DNA of 64,000 nt, taken from the NCBI RefSeq assembly GCF_021538895.1, contig NZ_JADDRL010000037.1, positions 1-64,000 on the forward strand, given 5' to 3'. The notes beneath the pieces are model-generated. The model was not told where the DNA came from and did no database searches. It was given only the letters and a program-made list of their open reading frames with translations. Within the stretch, counting starts at the first letter, position 1. The number at the start of each line of letters is the position of its first letter. This stretch comes from Streptomyces olivochromogenes (GTDB taxonomy: Bacteria; Actinomycetota; Actinomycetes; Streptomycetales; Streptomycetaceae). Both the position numbers and the translations under genes were made by a program. This document shows, piece by piece, positions 16,872-24,771 of this stretch.

Positions 16872-17447
16872 GTGAAACACTGGCAATTGTTGGCAGGACT
16901 CTTCGGTGTGGCCGCAGTCACCACCGGAGTGACATCGTGGGTAGTTCATTCCTACTCGGCAGCGCCTGAGGATTCCAAGGCCTCGCCATCGACGACCCAG
17001 AACCTGCAGGATGCCAATACGCTTTTGCAGGCAGGAATTCTGCAGCAGAACAACAACGACTCGGAGGGGGCCGACCGCACTTACCGGCGGGTGCTGGAAC
17101 TGGACCCGCACAACCAATTCGCCTGGTACAACCTGGGAGTCATCGCACAGGGGGACGGCAGGGTGGTCGATGCCCGTGCCGACTACGAAAAGGCCCTGCA
17201 GATCGATCCGGCGTTCCCGTCGGCCCTCTTCAACGAGGCGGTGCTGCTGGAGTCGAGCGAACCCGACCGGGCGGCCGAACTCCTCAAGCGGATCGTCGCC
17301 GGCAATCCCAAGGCCGGCACGGCGCATCTGCACCTGGGACGGATCTGGAAGCAGAAGCACCGCGACGACGCAGCCAAGGACGAGTTCCGTCGTGCGGTCG
17401 CGGACGATCCCTCACTGCGTTCCCAAGTGCCGGAGGAATTCCGGTGA
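16872..17447 (+). CDS. Membrane-anchored TPR protein (paralogue of the one at 20205)
   Basis: A 191-residue protein with an N-terminal hydrophobic anchor (LLAGLFGVAAVTTGVTSWVV) without a lipobox, then a polar linker and about four tetratricopeptide repeats from residue 50. TYRRVLELDPHNQFAWYNLG and YEKALQIDP are clear TPR helices. It ends SLRSQVPEEFR. GTG start at 16872. It is followed at 61 nt by a glycosyltransferase-methyltransferase gene on the same strand. It probably acts at the outer face of the membrane as a scaffold for the surface-glycan machinery. This is inferred from context. Confidence 0.75.
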   Translation: MKHWQLLAGLFGVAAVTTGVTSWVVHSYSAAPEDSKASPSTTQNLQDANTLLQAGILQQNNNDSEGADRTYRRVLELDPHNQFAWYNLGVIAQGDGRVVDARADYEKALQIDPAFPSALFNEAVLLESSEPDRAAELLKRIVAGNPKAGTAHLHLGRIWKQKHRDDAAKDEFRRAVADDPSLRSQVPEEFR

Positions 17448-17508
17448 TTCCCGACTCCATGGTTCTCGCAATCCCCTCACCGACATCGAGCCAAGCAGGG
17501 AGCAACAG

Positions 17509-18783
17509 ATGACGTCGACGGCGACACCGAGGTTCTCCGTCTTCACCCCCAGCCACCGGCCCCGTTTCCTCGATGAGTGCCTGGCGACCCTGCAGGCGCA
17601 GACCTGTCCGGACTGGGAGTGGATCGTCCTGCTCAACAACGGCGCCCGATGGCGGCCGGAGCGCCCCGACGACCGGGTCCGCGTCGAGATCGCGGACGAC
17701 ATCGACGGCGTGGGGGCGGCCAAGCGCAGGGCCTGCGAACTGGCCCGCGGCGAGATCCTGGTGGAACTCGACCACGACGACCTGCTCGTGAAGGCCTGTC
17801 TGGCGGAGGTCGGCAAGGCGTTCGACGCGCATCCCGAGGTCGTCTTCGTCTACAGCAACACCGCGCAGATCACCGAGGACGGGAAGCGGGACGAGAGCCG
17901 CTTCGACGAGACGTTCGGCTGGCAGTACGAGGACGTGCGGGTCGACGGCCGCAAGTTGCTCCAGGTCATCTCCCTGGCACCGACGCCGCACAACGTCGCC
18001 TACATCTGGTACGCGCCCAACCACGTGCGGGCGTTCCGCAAGAAGAGCTACGAGAAGGCCGGCGGGTACGACGCCGCGCGTACGGTCCTCGACGACCAGG
18101 ACCTGATGTGCCGCCTCTTCCACCTCGGCGACTTCCACCACATCAACCGCTGCCTGTACCTCCAGCGGGTGCACCCGGACAATACCCAGAAGGACCCGGA
18201 GATCAACGCGCAGATCCAGCGCGAGACGGTCGCCCTTTACGACAAGTACATCGAGGCCAACGCCCTCGCCTGGACCTACCGGCGCGGGCTGCTCGCCCTC
18301 GACCTCGGTGCGGCGCACCGCAAGCCGCCGGGCTATGTGGGCGTGGACCAGCGGCCGGGGAAGGACGTCGACATCGTCGCGACCCTGCCCGAGAAGCTGG
18401 ACCTGCCCGACGGCTCCGTCGGGCTGATGCGGGCGGTGGACTTCCTGGAGTACGTGCCCACCAAGGTGCCGCTGATCAACGAGCTGTACCGGCTGCTGGC
18501 ACCCGGTGGCATGCTCCTCACCATGACGCCCAGCTCCGACGGCCGCGGCGCGTACCAGGACCCGACGCACGTCGCCTACTACAACGAGAACTCCTTCTGG
18601 TACTACACGGACAACCAGTACCGCACCTTCGTGCCGGATCTGCAGGCCAAGTTCCAGTCGTCGCGGCTGGTCACCTACTTCCCGAGCGACTGGCACTCCA
18701 AGAACGACATCTCGTACGTGGTCGCCAACCTCATCGCGATGAAGGACGGCGCCGCACGGTGCGGCGGGAAGCTGCTGGTCTAG
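17509..18783 (+). CDS. Family 2 glycosyltransferase fused to a SAM methyltransferase-like domain
   Basis: A 424-residue two-domain protein. Residues 1 to about 250 are a GT-A glycosyltransferase beginning FSVFTPSHRPRFLDECLATL, with a DD-type metal site in LVELDHDDLLV. The C-terminal half, from about LLALDLGAAHRKPPGYVGVD, looks like a class I methyltransferase. It has motif I LDLG, an acidic VDQRPGK strand, and the YRLLAPGGMLLTMTPS post-motif typical of type 11 enzymes. ATG 17509 follows AGGGAG. It could add and then O-methylate a sugar, or the second domain may be a non-catalytic partner. A terminator hairpin follows at 18800. Confidence 0.82.
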   Translation: MTSTATPRFSVFTPSHRPRFLDECLATLQAQTCPDWEWIVLLNNGARWRPERPDDRVRVEIADDIDGVGAAKRRACELARGEILVELDHDDLLVKACLAEVGKAFDAHPEVVFVYSNTAQITEDGKRDESRFDETFGWQYEDVRVDGRKLLQVISLAPTPHNVAYIWYAPNHVRAFRKKSYEKAGGYDAARTVLDDQDLMCRLFHLGDFHHINRCLYLQRVHPDNTQKDPEINAQIQRETVALYDKYIEANALAWTYRRGLLALDLGAAHRKPPGYVGVDQRPGKDVDIVATLPEKLDLPDGSVGLMRAVDFLEYVPTKVPLINELYRLLAPGGMLLTMTPSSDGRGAYQDPTHVAYYNENSFWYYTDNQYRTFVPDLQAKFQSSRLVTYFPSDWHSKNDISYVVANLIAMKDGAARCGGKLLV

Positions 18784-18799
18784 GTCCCGCGAGACGGCA

Positions 18800-18834
18800 G
18801 GCGCCCGGTGGACCGTGGGGTTCCACCGGGCGCC
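18800..18834. terminator. 13-bp stem-loop between convergent glycosyltransferase genes
   Basis: GGCGCCCGGTGGA (18800-18812) pairs perfectly with TCCACCGGGCGCC (18822-18834). The loop core CCGTGGGGT is nearly the same as in the hairpin at 20836-20874. There is no T-run. The position between converging stops suggests bidirectional use. Confidence 0.75.
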
Positions 18835-18865
18835 TTCGACGTCCGCGGGCCGGAATCACACCGCT

Positions 18866-20011
18866 TCAGACCCCGACGCGCTGCCTCACCGCGAGGAGTT
18901 GCTTCGAGCGCAGGTGGCGTCGTGAGAGCTCCAGGTTCTGGAGCACGCGGTCACGATGTTCGGCGGGCAACTCGTTGCCCGCCAGCAGGCGTTCACAGCA
19001 GTCCTCCGCTTCCTCGTACTCCCCCACCCAGTAGGCGGACACCCCGAGTTCGTCGAGCGCGCGCCAGCGGTACCATTCGGGCTCGACGAGCAGGTGGTCC
19101 GCCCTCGGATACGGGAGGCTTGCCGCCTGCCGCGCGAACAGGTGGGCGAGCGGCCACCGCTGCCCGTTGAGGCGGCACCAGCGCGCCAGCTCACCGAGCG
19201 CCTCGGCGCGTGTGGGGCGGCTCTCGTGCGCACCGAGGTAGCGGTCCATCACCTCGGCCGGCGGCCGCCCCAGCTTCTCGGCCAACTGCGCGCCGAACAG
19301 GCGGGCCAAGAAGACCTCCTCGTCCAAGCTGCCCATGCCCGCCCGGCGGTCGTAGGCTTCGATCGCCTTCTCGAACTCACCCACGTTGCCCCAGCTCTGG
19401 GCCAGGTAGAACACATAGCGCTCGTTGTCGGGCTCCTTGATCAGTCCCTGCTGGAGGATCTCGACATCTCCCAGGTATTTCTCCCGCAGACTCTTCCCCC
19501 TGCTGCGTCCCCCGCCGCCCACGACGACGATGGTGGCGCCCTCCAGGTTCGCGAGGCTGTGCCGCGAACCGCAGTCGAGGTACTCGTGCAGGACACCGAC
19601 GTACCGCCACGGCAGCCGGGTCGAGACCAGGGCGCGGCGCCGGTGCGTGTAGCTCCCGCTCCTGATGGTGAGCCGGTAGGCGTCGAGAGTCAGCTCGGGC
19701 ATGGTGGAGCCGGGCTCCATCTCCATCACGTCGTCGGCGTCCATGAAGAGCAGGTAGTCCGCGCTGGCACGAGCGAGTTCGATCGCCTCCGTACGGCTGC
19801 CGTCGAACCCTTTCCAGGGCCGCTCGTACAGTTCGCCGGGCAGGTCGCTGTAGACGTCGCGGATGACATCCTGCGTGCCGTCGGTCGAGCCGGTGTCCAC
19901 GATGACCCAGGTGTCGATCAGGGGCCGTACGGATTCGAGACAACGCCGGATCACCGGAGCCTCGTCCTTGACGATCATGTTGAGACAGACCGTTGACTTC
20001 ACGGGTCCCAT
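18866..20011 (-). CDS. Family 2 glycosyltransferase with C-terminal TPR-like repeats (SunS-like layout)
   Basis: A 381-residue protein. The N-terminal GT-A domain starts TVCLNMIVKDEAPVIRRCLE and has the IVDTGSTDGTQDVI nucleotide-sugar site and LLFMDADDVMEM metal motif. The C-terminal ~170 residues are helical repeats resembling TPRs (YVFYLAQSWGNVGEFEKAIE and WVGEYEEAEDCCERLL). This layout is known from peptide-glycosylating enzymes such as SunS, and from many cell-surface GTs. ATG 20011 was chosen; a GTG at 20002 is equally possible. It is divergent from the second TPR gene. A protein acceptor, such as the nearby collagen-like protein, is conceivable but inferred. Confidence 0.82.
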   Translation of the reverse strand: MGPVKSTVCLNMIVKDEAPVIRRCLESVRPLIDTWVIVDTGSTDGTQDVIRDVYSDLPGELYERPWKGFDGSRTEAIELARASADYLLFMDADDVMEMEPGSTMPELTLDAYRLTIRSGSYTHRRRALVSTRLPWRYVGVLHEYLDCGSRHSLANLEGATIVVVGGGGRSRGKSLREKYLGDVEILQQGLIKEPDNERYVFYLAQSWGNVGEFEKAIEAYDRRAGMGSLDEEVFLARLFGAQLAEKLGRPPAEVMDRYLGAHESRPTRAEALGELARWCRLNGQRWPLAHLFARQAASLPYPRADHLLVEPEWYRWRALDELGVSAYWVGEYEEAEDCCERLLAGNELPAEHRDRVLQNLELSRRHLRSKQLLAVRQRVGV

Positions 20012-20130
20012 CCAATCCAGCTGATGAAAGCCACGCAAAGAGGCTGGGCCGCAACCATTTTCAGCACTCGTGCATTCGAGTGGTCTGAACGCCCCTCGCG
20101 CCTGCCCTACGACGGCACCATCGGGGGCGA

Positions 20131-20143
20131 CTCGTAACGTCGG
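20131..20143 (+). promoter_or_regulatory. Second copy of the TPR-gene leader motif
   Basis: CTCGTAACGTCGG is identical to 16793-16805 and lies at almost the same distance from its gene start. The following leader is also alignable (CCGCCACC then TTCCACGA). This suggests a duplicated promoter-gene unit. Confidence 0.4.
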
Positions 20144-20204
20144 TGCGGACGACCTGAGAAAGGCCGACTCCATCCGTCCGCCACCTTCCACGAAAAGTGA
20201 CCCC

Positions 20205-20819
20205 ATGAAACGTACGAGATTGTGGGCAGGGCTCGCCGTGACGGCGGCGGTCGCCACCGGGGTGACCTTCTGGGCGCTTCCGTCCCCGTCGACCGTGCGG
20301 TCGGAATCCAAGGCCGCGTCCATGCGGTCGGAATCCAAGGCCCCGTCCACGCCCCAGAACGGCAATCAGGCGAACACGCTGTTGCGGTCCGCACTCGAGA
20401 GCATGGCGAAGCAGGACACCCTCGGGGCCGCCCGGGACTACCGGCGTGTACTGGAACTGGATCCGAAGAACAAGTTCGCCTGGTACGGCCTCGGTCTCGT
20501 CGGTCAGCAGACCGGCAATCCGGCGGATGCGGTCGCCGCCTATGAGAAGGCTCTGGAGACCGATCCGTCATTCATGTCCGCTCTCTACAGCGAGGCGAAT
20601 CTACTGAGGTTGAGCGATCCCGACCGGGCGATCAAGCTCTTGAAGCGTGCCGCTGCCGCCGATCCGAAGGCCACCTCGGTCCAGCTGCAACTGGGTTCTC
20701 TCCTGGTGGAGCAGCACCGCAAGGGCGAGGCCGAGGACGCGTTCCGGCATGCGGTGGCGGTCGATCGCCGGGTTCTTTCCCAGGTGCCGGAAGAATTCCG
20801 GGAGTCCGTGAGCCGGTGA
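20205..20819 (+). CDS. Membrane-anchored TPR protein (paralogue of the one at 16872)
   Basis: A 204-residue protein with the same layout as its paralogue at 16872. It has a basic N-terminus, a hydrophobic anchor (LWAGLAVTAAVATGVTFWAL) without a lipobox, and a polar linker. The linker contains a short internal repeat (RSESKAASM / RSESKAPST). Tetratricopeptide repeats follow (YRRVLELDPKNKFAWYGLG, YEKALETDPSFMSALYSEA). The C-terminus VLSQVPEEFRESVSR matches the paralogue. ATG 20205 is the family-consistent start. It is the only gene between a divergent glycosyltransferase and a convergent rfbD. Confidence 0.75.
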   Translation: MKRTRLWAGLAVTAAVATGVTFWALPSPSTVRSESKAASMRSESKAPSTPQNGNQANTLLRSALESMAKQDTLGAARDYRRVLELDPKNKFAWYGLGLVGQQTGNPADAVAAYEKALETDPSFMSALYSEANLLRLSDPDRAIKLLKRAAAADPKATSVQLQLGSLLVEQHRKGEAEDAFRHAVAVDRRVLSQVPEEFRESVSR

Positions 20820-20835
20820 GTACCCGGCGCCCCGG

Positions 20836-20874
20836 AAGGCGCCCTGCGGACCGTCGGGTTCCGCAGGGCGCCTT
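20836..20874. terminator. 15-bp perfect stem-loop between the TPR gene and rfbD
   Basis: AAGGCGCCCTGCGGA (20836-20850) pairs perfectly with TCCGCAGGGCGCCTT (20860-20874) around a 9-nt CCGTCGGGT loop. It lies between converging stops. The loop and inner stem match the hairpin at 18800-18834, supporting common origin. Confidence 0.8.
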
Positions 20875-21786
20875 CTACGTGTGGCGGGCGCTCGCGCGCG
20901 CCGCGGCGGCCAGGTCGGCGAACACGGGTTCCTTCAGGGCGGCCGTCAGCTGGTCGTCCCACCGGGGGAGGGTGGCAAGGCCGGCCCGCAACCAGCTGTC
21001 GTGGCCCAGGACACCGAAGGCGGGGCGGGCGGCCGGACGCGGGAACTTGTCCGAGTCGACCGGGCGGATCCGCTCGGGATCGAGACCGCTGAGCCGGAAG
21101 GCCTCACGCGCCAGACCGCACCAAGTGGTGCGGTCGCCCGCCGTGCCGTGGTAGATGCCGGCCGGTGCCTGTCCGGTCAGCGCGGCACGGCCGAGGACGG
21201 CCAGCTGCCGGGCGAGGGCCCGGGACCAGGTCGGCTGGCCGTGCTGGTCGGCCACCACGTCCAAGGTCTCGTGCCGGGCCGCGAGTTTGAGCATGGTGGT
21301 CACGAAGTTCGGGCCGTGCGCGCCGTAGAGCCAGGCGGTGCGCACGACGTAGCCGGCACGGGGCAGCAGTTCGACGACTGCCCGCTCCCCCGCCAGTTTG
21401 CTTCGCCCGTACGCGTTGACGGGCCCCGTCGGAGCGTCTTCGGGGTACGGATGACGGGCGTCGCCGGGGAACACGTAGTCGGTGGACACGTGGAGCAGGA
21501 GCGCGCCGCTGTCCGCGCAGGCGCGTGCGAGGTGGCGGACGCCCGTGCCGTTCACGGCTGTGGCCGCCGCCTCGGACCGCTCGGCGCCGTCGACGTCCGT
21601 CCACGCGGCGCAGTTGACGACCACTCGGTGACCGGCGACGGCGGCGCGGACGGCTGTCGGGTCGGTGATGTCGAGCCTGTCGCGGCTGAGCCCCGTCACC
21701 CAGACGTCCGGATCACCGGCGAGCTCGGCCAGCACATCCTGGCCGAGGAGCCCGTGTGCGCCGGTCACCAGCCAGCTCGTGGTCAT
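20875..21786 (-). CDS. rfbD: dTDP-4-dehydrorhamnose reductase
   Basis: A 303-residue short-chain dehydrogenase-type enzyme catalysing the last NADPH-dependent step to dTDP-L-rhamnose. The nucleotide-binding motif WLVTGAHGLLGQDV lies at the N-terminus, with STDYVFPGD and the catalytic Tyr/Lys pair in NAYGRSKLAGE. The ATG at 21786 overlaps the rfbB stop by 4 nt, so the pair is translationally coupled. The stop overlaps the terminator stem at 20836-20874. Confidence 0.93.
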   Translation of the reverse strand: MTTSWLVTGAHGLLGQDVLAELAGDPDVWVTGLSRDRLDITDPTAVRAAVAGHRVVVNCAAWTDVDGAERSEAAATAVNGTGVRHLARACADSGALLLHVSTDYVFPGDARHPYPEDAPTGPVNAYGRSKLAGERAVVELLPRAGYVVRTAWLYGAHGPNFVTTMLKLAARHETLDVVADQHGQPTWSRALARQLAVLGRAALTGQAPAGIYHGTAGDRTTWCGLAREAFRLSGLDPERIRPVDSDKFPRPAARPAFGVLGHDSWLRAGLATLPRWDDQLTAALKEPVFADLAAAARASARHT

Positions 21787-22757
21787 CGCAGCGCGGCCCT
21801 CTCCTTGAGCGGCTCCCACCAGGAGCGGTGTGTGCGGTACCAGGCGACCGTGGCGGCCAGGCCCTCGGTGAAGGACACCTGCGGGACATAGCCGAGGTGC
21901 TCGCGGATCTTGCTGTCGTCCAGCGAGTAGCGCAGGTCGTGGCCTTTGCGGTCGGCCACGTACTCGACCCGGTCCCAGCCCGCGCCGACCGCGTCCAGCA
22001 ACAGGCCGGTGAGCTTGTGGTTGCTCAGCTCGGTCCCGCCACCGATGTTGTAGACCTCCCCGGCCCTGCCGCCGTGCAGGACCAGGTCGATGCCCCGGCA
22101 GTGGTCGGAGACGTGTACCCAGTCACGGATGTTGCGGCCGTCTCCGTAGAGGGGGACCGTCTTCCCGTCGATGAGGTTGGTGATGAAGAGCGGGATGACC
22201 TTCTCGGGGAACTGGTACGGCCCGTAGTTGTTGGAGCACCGGGTGATCACGACGTCCAGGCCGTGGGTGCGGTGGTAGGCGAGAGCCAGCAGGTCGGAGC
22301 CGGCCTTCGACGCGGAGTACGGGGAGTTCGGCGCCAGGGGCCAGCCCTCGGTCCATGCGCCTTCGCCGATCGAGCCGTAGACCTCGTCGGTGGAGACATG
22401 GACGAAGCGGCCGACACCGTGCCGGTGGGCCGCGTCCAGGAGCACCTGCGTACCCATCACATTGGTGCGGACGAAGGGTCCGGCCCCGTCGATCGACCGG
22501 TCCACGTGCGACTCGGCGGCGAAATGGACCACCGCGTCCTGGCCCGCCATCACCTGGTCGACCACATCCGGGTCGCAGATGTCGCCCCGGACGAAGGTGT
22601 AGCCCGGGTGTTCCGCCACCGGTGCGAGATTGGCCTCGACCCCCGAATAGGTGAGTGTGTCGAGGACGGTGATCCGCCCTGTCGGCTCCGAGTTCAGCCG
22701 TCGTCGGACGTATTCCGAGCCGATGAATCCAGCCCCGCCGGTTACAAGGACGCGCAT
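21783..22757 (-). CDS. rfbB: dTDP-glucose 4,6-dehydratase
   Basis: A 324-residue extended SDR enzyme making dTDP-4-keto-6-deoxyglucose from dTDP-glucose. The Rossmann motif VTGGAGFIGSEYV starts at residue 4. The active-site STDEVYGSIG and the YSASKAGSD Tyr/Lys pair are present, as is RCSNNYGPYQFPEK. ATG 22757 follows GGAGAG. The gene is coupled to rfbD. Upstream on the same strand is the collagen-like gene, 175 nt away, with two hairpins between. Confidence 0.95.
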   Translation of the reverse strand: MRVLVTGGAGFIGSEYVRRRLNSEPTGRITVLDTLTYSGVEANLAPVAEHPGYTFVRGDICDPDVVDQVMAGQDAVVHFAAESHVDRSIDGAGPFVRTNVMGTQVLLDAAHRHGVGRFVHVSTDEVYGSIGEGAWTEGWPLAPNSPYSASKAGSDLLALAYHRTHGLDVVITRCSNNYGPYQFPEKVIPLFITNLIDGKTVPLYGDGRNIRDWVHVSDHCRGIDLVLHGGRAGEVYNIGGGTELSNHKLTGLLLDAVGAGWDRVEYVADRKGHDLRYSLDDSKIREHLGYVPQVSFTEGLAATVAWYRTHRSWWEPLKERAALR

Positions 22758-22779
22758 AGCTCTCCGATTCTTCCTGCTG

Positions 22780-22799
22780 CCCGGCGTTTCAGCGCCGGG
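22780..22799. terminator. Small GC-rich hairpin in the rfbB leader
   Basis: CCCGGCG (22780-22786) pairs with CGCCGGG (22793-22799) around TTTCAG, 23 nt upstream of the rfbB start. It could be an attenuator or part of a tandem terminator with 22842-22878. Confidence 0.4.
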
Positions 22800-22841
22800 G
22801 CTTCCCTTCCGGTGCCAGGTCGCGGGCACGGGCGCAACGCG

Positions 22842-22878
22842 GACGGTGCCCGCGAGGCCGAAGCCTCGGGGCACCGTC
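22842..22878 (-). terminator. Stem-loop downstream of the collagen-like gene
   Basis: GACGGTGCCC plus CGAGGC pairs with GCCTCG plus GGGCACCGTC, giving a 16-bp stem with a single bulged G and a tight CGAA loop. It lies 54 nt after the collagen-like gene stop and would terminate or attenuate transcription into rfbB. Confidence 0.7.
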
Positions 22879-22932
22879 GCTGATTCCCAGGGGAAGCGGA
22901 CGGCAGCCGGCGCGCTGCCGTTCGCGTGGGAG

Positions 22933-24012
22933 TTACGGGGTGATGTCGGCGCAGACCACGTAGGCCGTGACCGTGTTCGGGGGAGCGGGCTCAGGCGCAG
23001 TGGGCCCGGTGGGCGCCCTGCCGACCTCCCACGCAACGGGGGTGTCCCCTGAAGCGTTGGGAACGGGCCTGTTGAGCGAGATGTCGGCGCCGGACTCCGA
23101 GAAGTACCCGCCGCCGGTGGCGATGTCGCCGGTGTCGCACGAGGCGATCACCGACTGGTCCGGGGGAGCGAAGGTGGCGGTCCTGACGTACGTCTTGATA
23201 CCCGAGGAACCCTGGGCACCCTGGGCTCCCTGCGCGCCCTGGGCTCCCTGAGCACCCTGGGCTCCCTGAGCACCCTGCGGACCCTGGGCACCCTGAGCAC
23301 CCTGAGCACCCTGCGGACCCTGGGCTCCCTGAGCACCCTGGGCTCCCTGAGCACCCTGGGCTCCCTGGGCTCCCTGAGCTCCCTGGTTGCCCTGGTTACC
23401 CGAGGCACCCTGGGCACCCTGAGCTCCCTGGGCACCCTGGGCACCCTGGGCACCCTGGGCTCCCTGCGCACCCTGGTTGCCCTGGTGGCCCTGGGCACCC
23501 TGCGCACCCTGGGCACCCTGCGCACCCTGCGCACCCTGGGCGCCCTGCGCACCCTGGTTGCCCTGGTGACCCTGGGCACCCTGCGCACCCTGGGCTCCCT
23601 GCGCACCCTGGGCTCCCTGCGCACCCTGGTTGCCCTCGGCACCCTGCGCACCCTGGGCTCCCTGAGCACCCTGGGCGCCCTGCGCACCCTGGTGGCCCTT
23701 CTTGCCCTGCGGACCCTGCGGACCCTGCGGACCCTGCGGACCCTGCTTGCCAGGCTTGCCGTCATGACCGTCGTGGCCCGGCTTGCCCGGCTTGCCCGCG
23801 GGGCCTTGGGGACCCCGGTCGCCGCTCTTGCCGTCGTCGTAGCCGTACGGACTGGGGTCCGCATGGGTCGCGGCGTTGCCGACGTTCGACCTGTGAATGG
23901 CGTCGGCGATGGCGACCGTGTTCGGTACAACGTTGAGCATCACCGCAAGAGCGCCCGCCGACATCATCGTGGCGGTCCTCAGACGTGAGCTTCGGATCGT
24001 TCTACGGTTCAA
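22933..24012 (-). CDS. Secreted collagen-like (Gly-X-Y repeat) protein
   Basis: A 359-residue exported protein. A signal/anchor segment (TMMSAGALAVMLNVVPNTVAIADA) precedes a short polar spacer. About 68 uninterrupted Gly-X-Y triplets follow, residues 64-267: first charged and Pro-rich ones (GDR, GPQ, GKP, GHD), then mostly GAQ with occasional GNQ, GHQ and GPQ. The ~92-residue C-terminal domain has GDIATGGGYFS and TAYVVCADI, a pattern common in actinobacterial surface proteins, with two cysteines likely paired. The start is TTG at 24012 after GGAAGG. The gene sits between rfbC and rfbB on the same strand. A role as a glycosylated surface or spore-coat fibre is inferred. Confidence 0.88.
   Translation of the reverse strand: MNRRTIRSSRLRTATMMSAGALAVMLNVVPNTVAIADAIHRSNVGNAATHADPSPYGYDDGKSGDRGPQGPAGKPGKPGHDGHDGKPGKQGPQGPQGPQGPQGKKGHQGAQGAQGAQGAQGAQGAEGNQGAQGAQGAQGAQGAQGAQGHQGNQGAQGAQGAQGAQGAQGAQGAQGHQGNQGAQGAQGAQGAQGAQGAQGAQGASGNQGNQGAQGAQGAQGAQGAQGAQGAQGPQGAQGAQGAQGPQGAQGAQGAQGAQGAQGAQGAQGSSGIKTYVRTATFAPPDQSVIASCDTGDIATGGGYFSESGADISLNRPVPNASGDTPVAWEVGRAPTGPTAPEPAPPNTVTAYVVCADITP
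23212..23823. repeat. Coding 9-nt repeat array of the collagen domain
   Basis: The DNA of the Gly-X-Y region is a long array of near-identical 9-nt units (Gly-Ala-Gln codons, with CCCTGGGCA/CCCTGGGCT variants on the plus strand), grouped in blocks separated by GNQ or GHQ triplets. Such arrays expand and contract by slippage, so copy number probably varies between strains. Confidence 0.85.
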
Positions 24013-24183
24013 GAGAACCTTCCTCAGAATCTGGGGTCAAACCGCAAGCGCGCGCAGTCGTTGCGCATGATTCGCATGCGAGTCACGCCGCCTTGGGGCC
24101 ACGGACAAAACCATTCTTAAACTCACGACAATGACATGGTCAGGGTTTGACGGCATGTCACCATGAGGATCACCCGAGCGGGC

Positions 24184-24771
24184 TCAATGGCGTCTGCGAT
24201 ATGCCAGACAGTCTCCGAACGAAGGCAACAGGCCTTTTCGCTCGGCCTCCTCCAGTGTGGGCGCCGCCGCATCCTTTCGGGAAAGCAACGGCGTGAGGTC
24301 TTCGGGCCAGGCGATGGCCAGCGCCGGATCGAGCGGGTCGATTCCGAATTCACGTTCCGGCGCGTATCCCTCCGAACAGAGGTACACCACAGTGGAGTTG
24401 TCCTCCAGCGCCATGAAGGCGTGCCCCAGGCCTTCGGAGAGGTAGACGCAACGGTGCGTCGTGTCGTCGAGCCGGACGGCCTCCCAGGTCCCGAACGTCG
24501 GAGAGCCGGTGCGGAGGTCGACGATCACATCGAGCACGGCGCCGCCGACACAGGTGACGTACTTGGCCTGACCGGGCGGGACCGATGCGTAGTGAACACC
24601 TCGGAGAGTTCCGAGGGCGGAGCGGGAGCAATTGGCTTGCGCGAGCCGCAACCGCCGATCGGTGGATTCATGGAATTTTTCATCCTTGAACCACTCATGA
24701 AAGCGGCCCCGGTCGTCCGCGAATACCCTGGGCGTTTCCACCCAGGCTCCTTCGATGCCCAGTGGTCTCAT
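24184..24771 (-). CDS. rfbC: dTDP-4-dehydrorhamnose 3,5-epimerase
   Basis: A 195-residue cupin-type epimerase acting on dTDP-4-keto-6-deoxyglucose. The catalytic His is in GTLRGVHYASVPPGQAKYV, with the Tyr/Asp partners in VYLSEGLGHAF and IDPLDPALAIAWP. The ATG at 24771 overlaps the rfbA stop by 4 nt. The next gene on the strand is the collagen-like gene, 171 nt downstream. Confidence 0.93.
   Translation of the reverse strand: MRPLGIEGAWVETPRVFADDRGRFHEWFKDEKFHESTDRRLRLAQANCSRSALGTLRGVHYASVPPGQAKYVTCVGGAVLDVIVDLRTGSPTFGTWEAVRLDDTTHRCVYLSEGLGHAFMALEDNSTVVYLCSEGYAPEREFGIDPLDPALAIAWPEDLTPLLSRKDAAAPTLEEAERKGLLPSFGDCLAYRRRH

Noticed and set aside
23148..23930. An Arg/Val-rich frame and CRISPR-like repeats in the collagen region
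   Set aside because: The repeats are 9-nt codon triplets without spacers and encode the Gly-X-Y domain on the minus strand; the other frames are mirrors of it.
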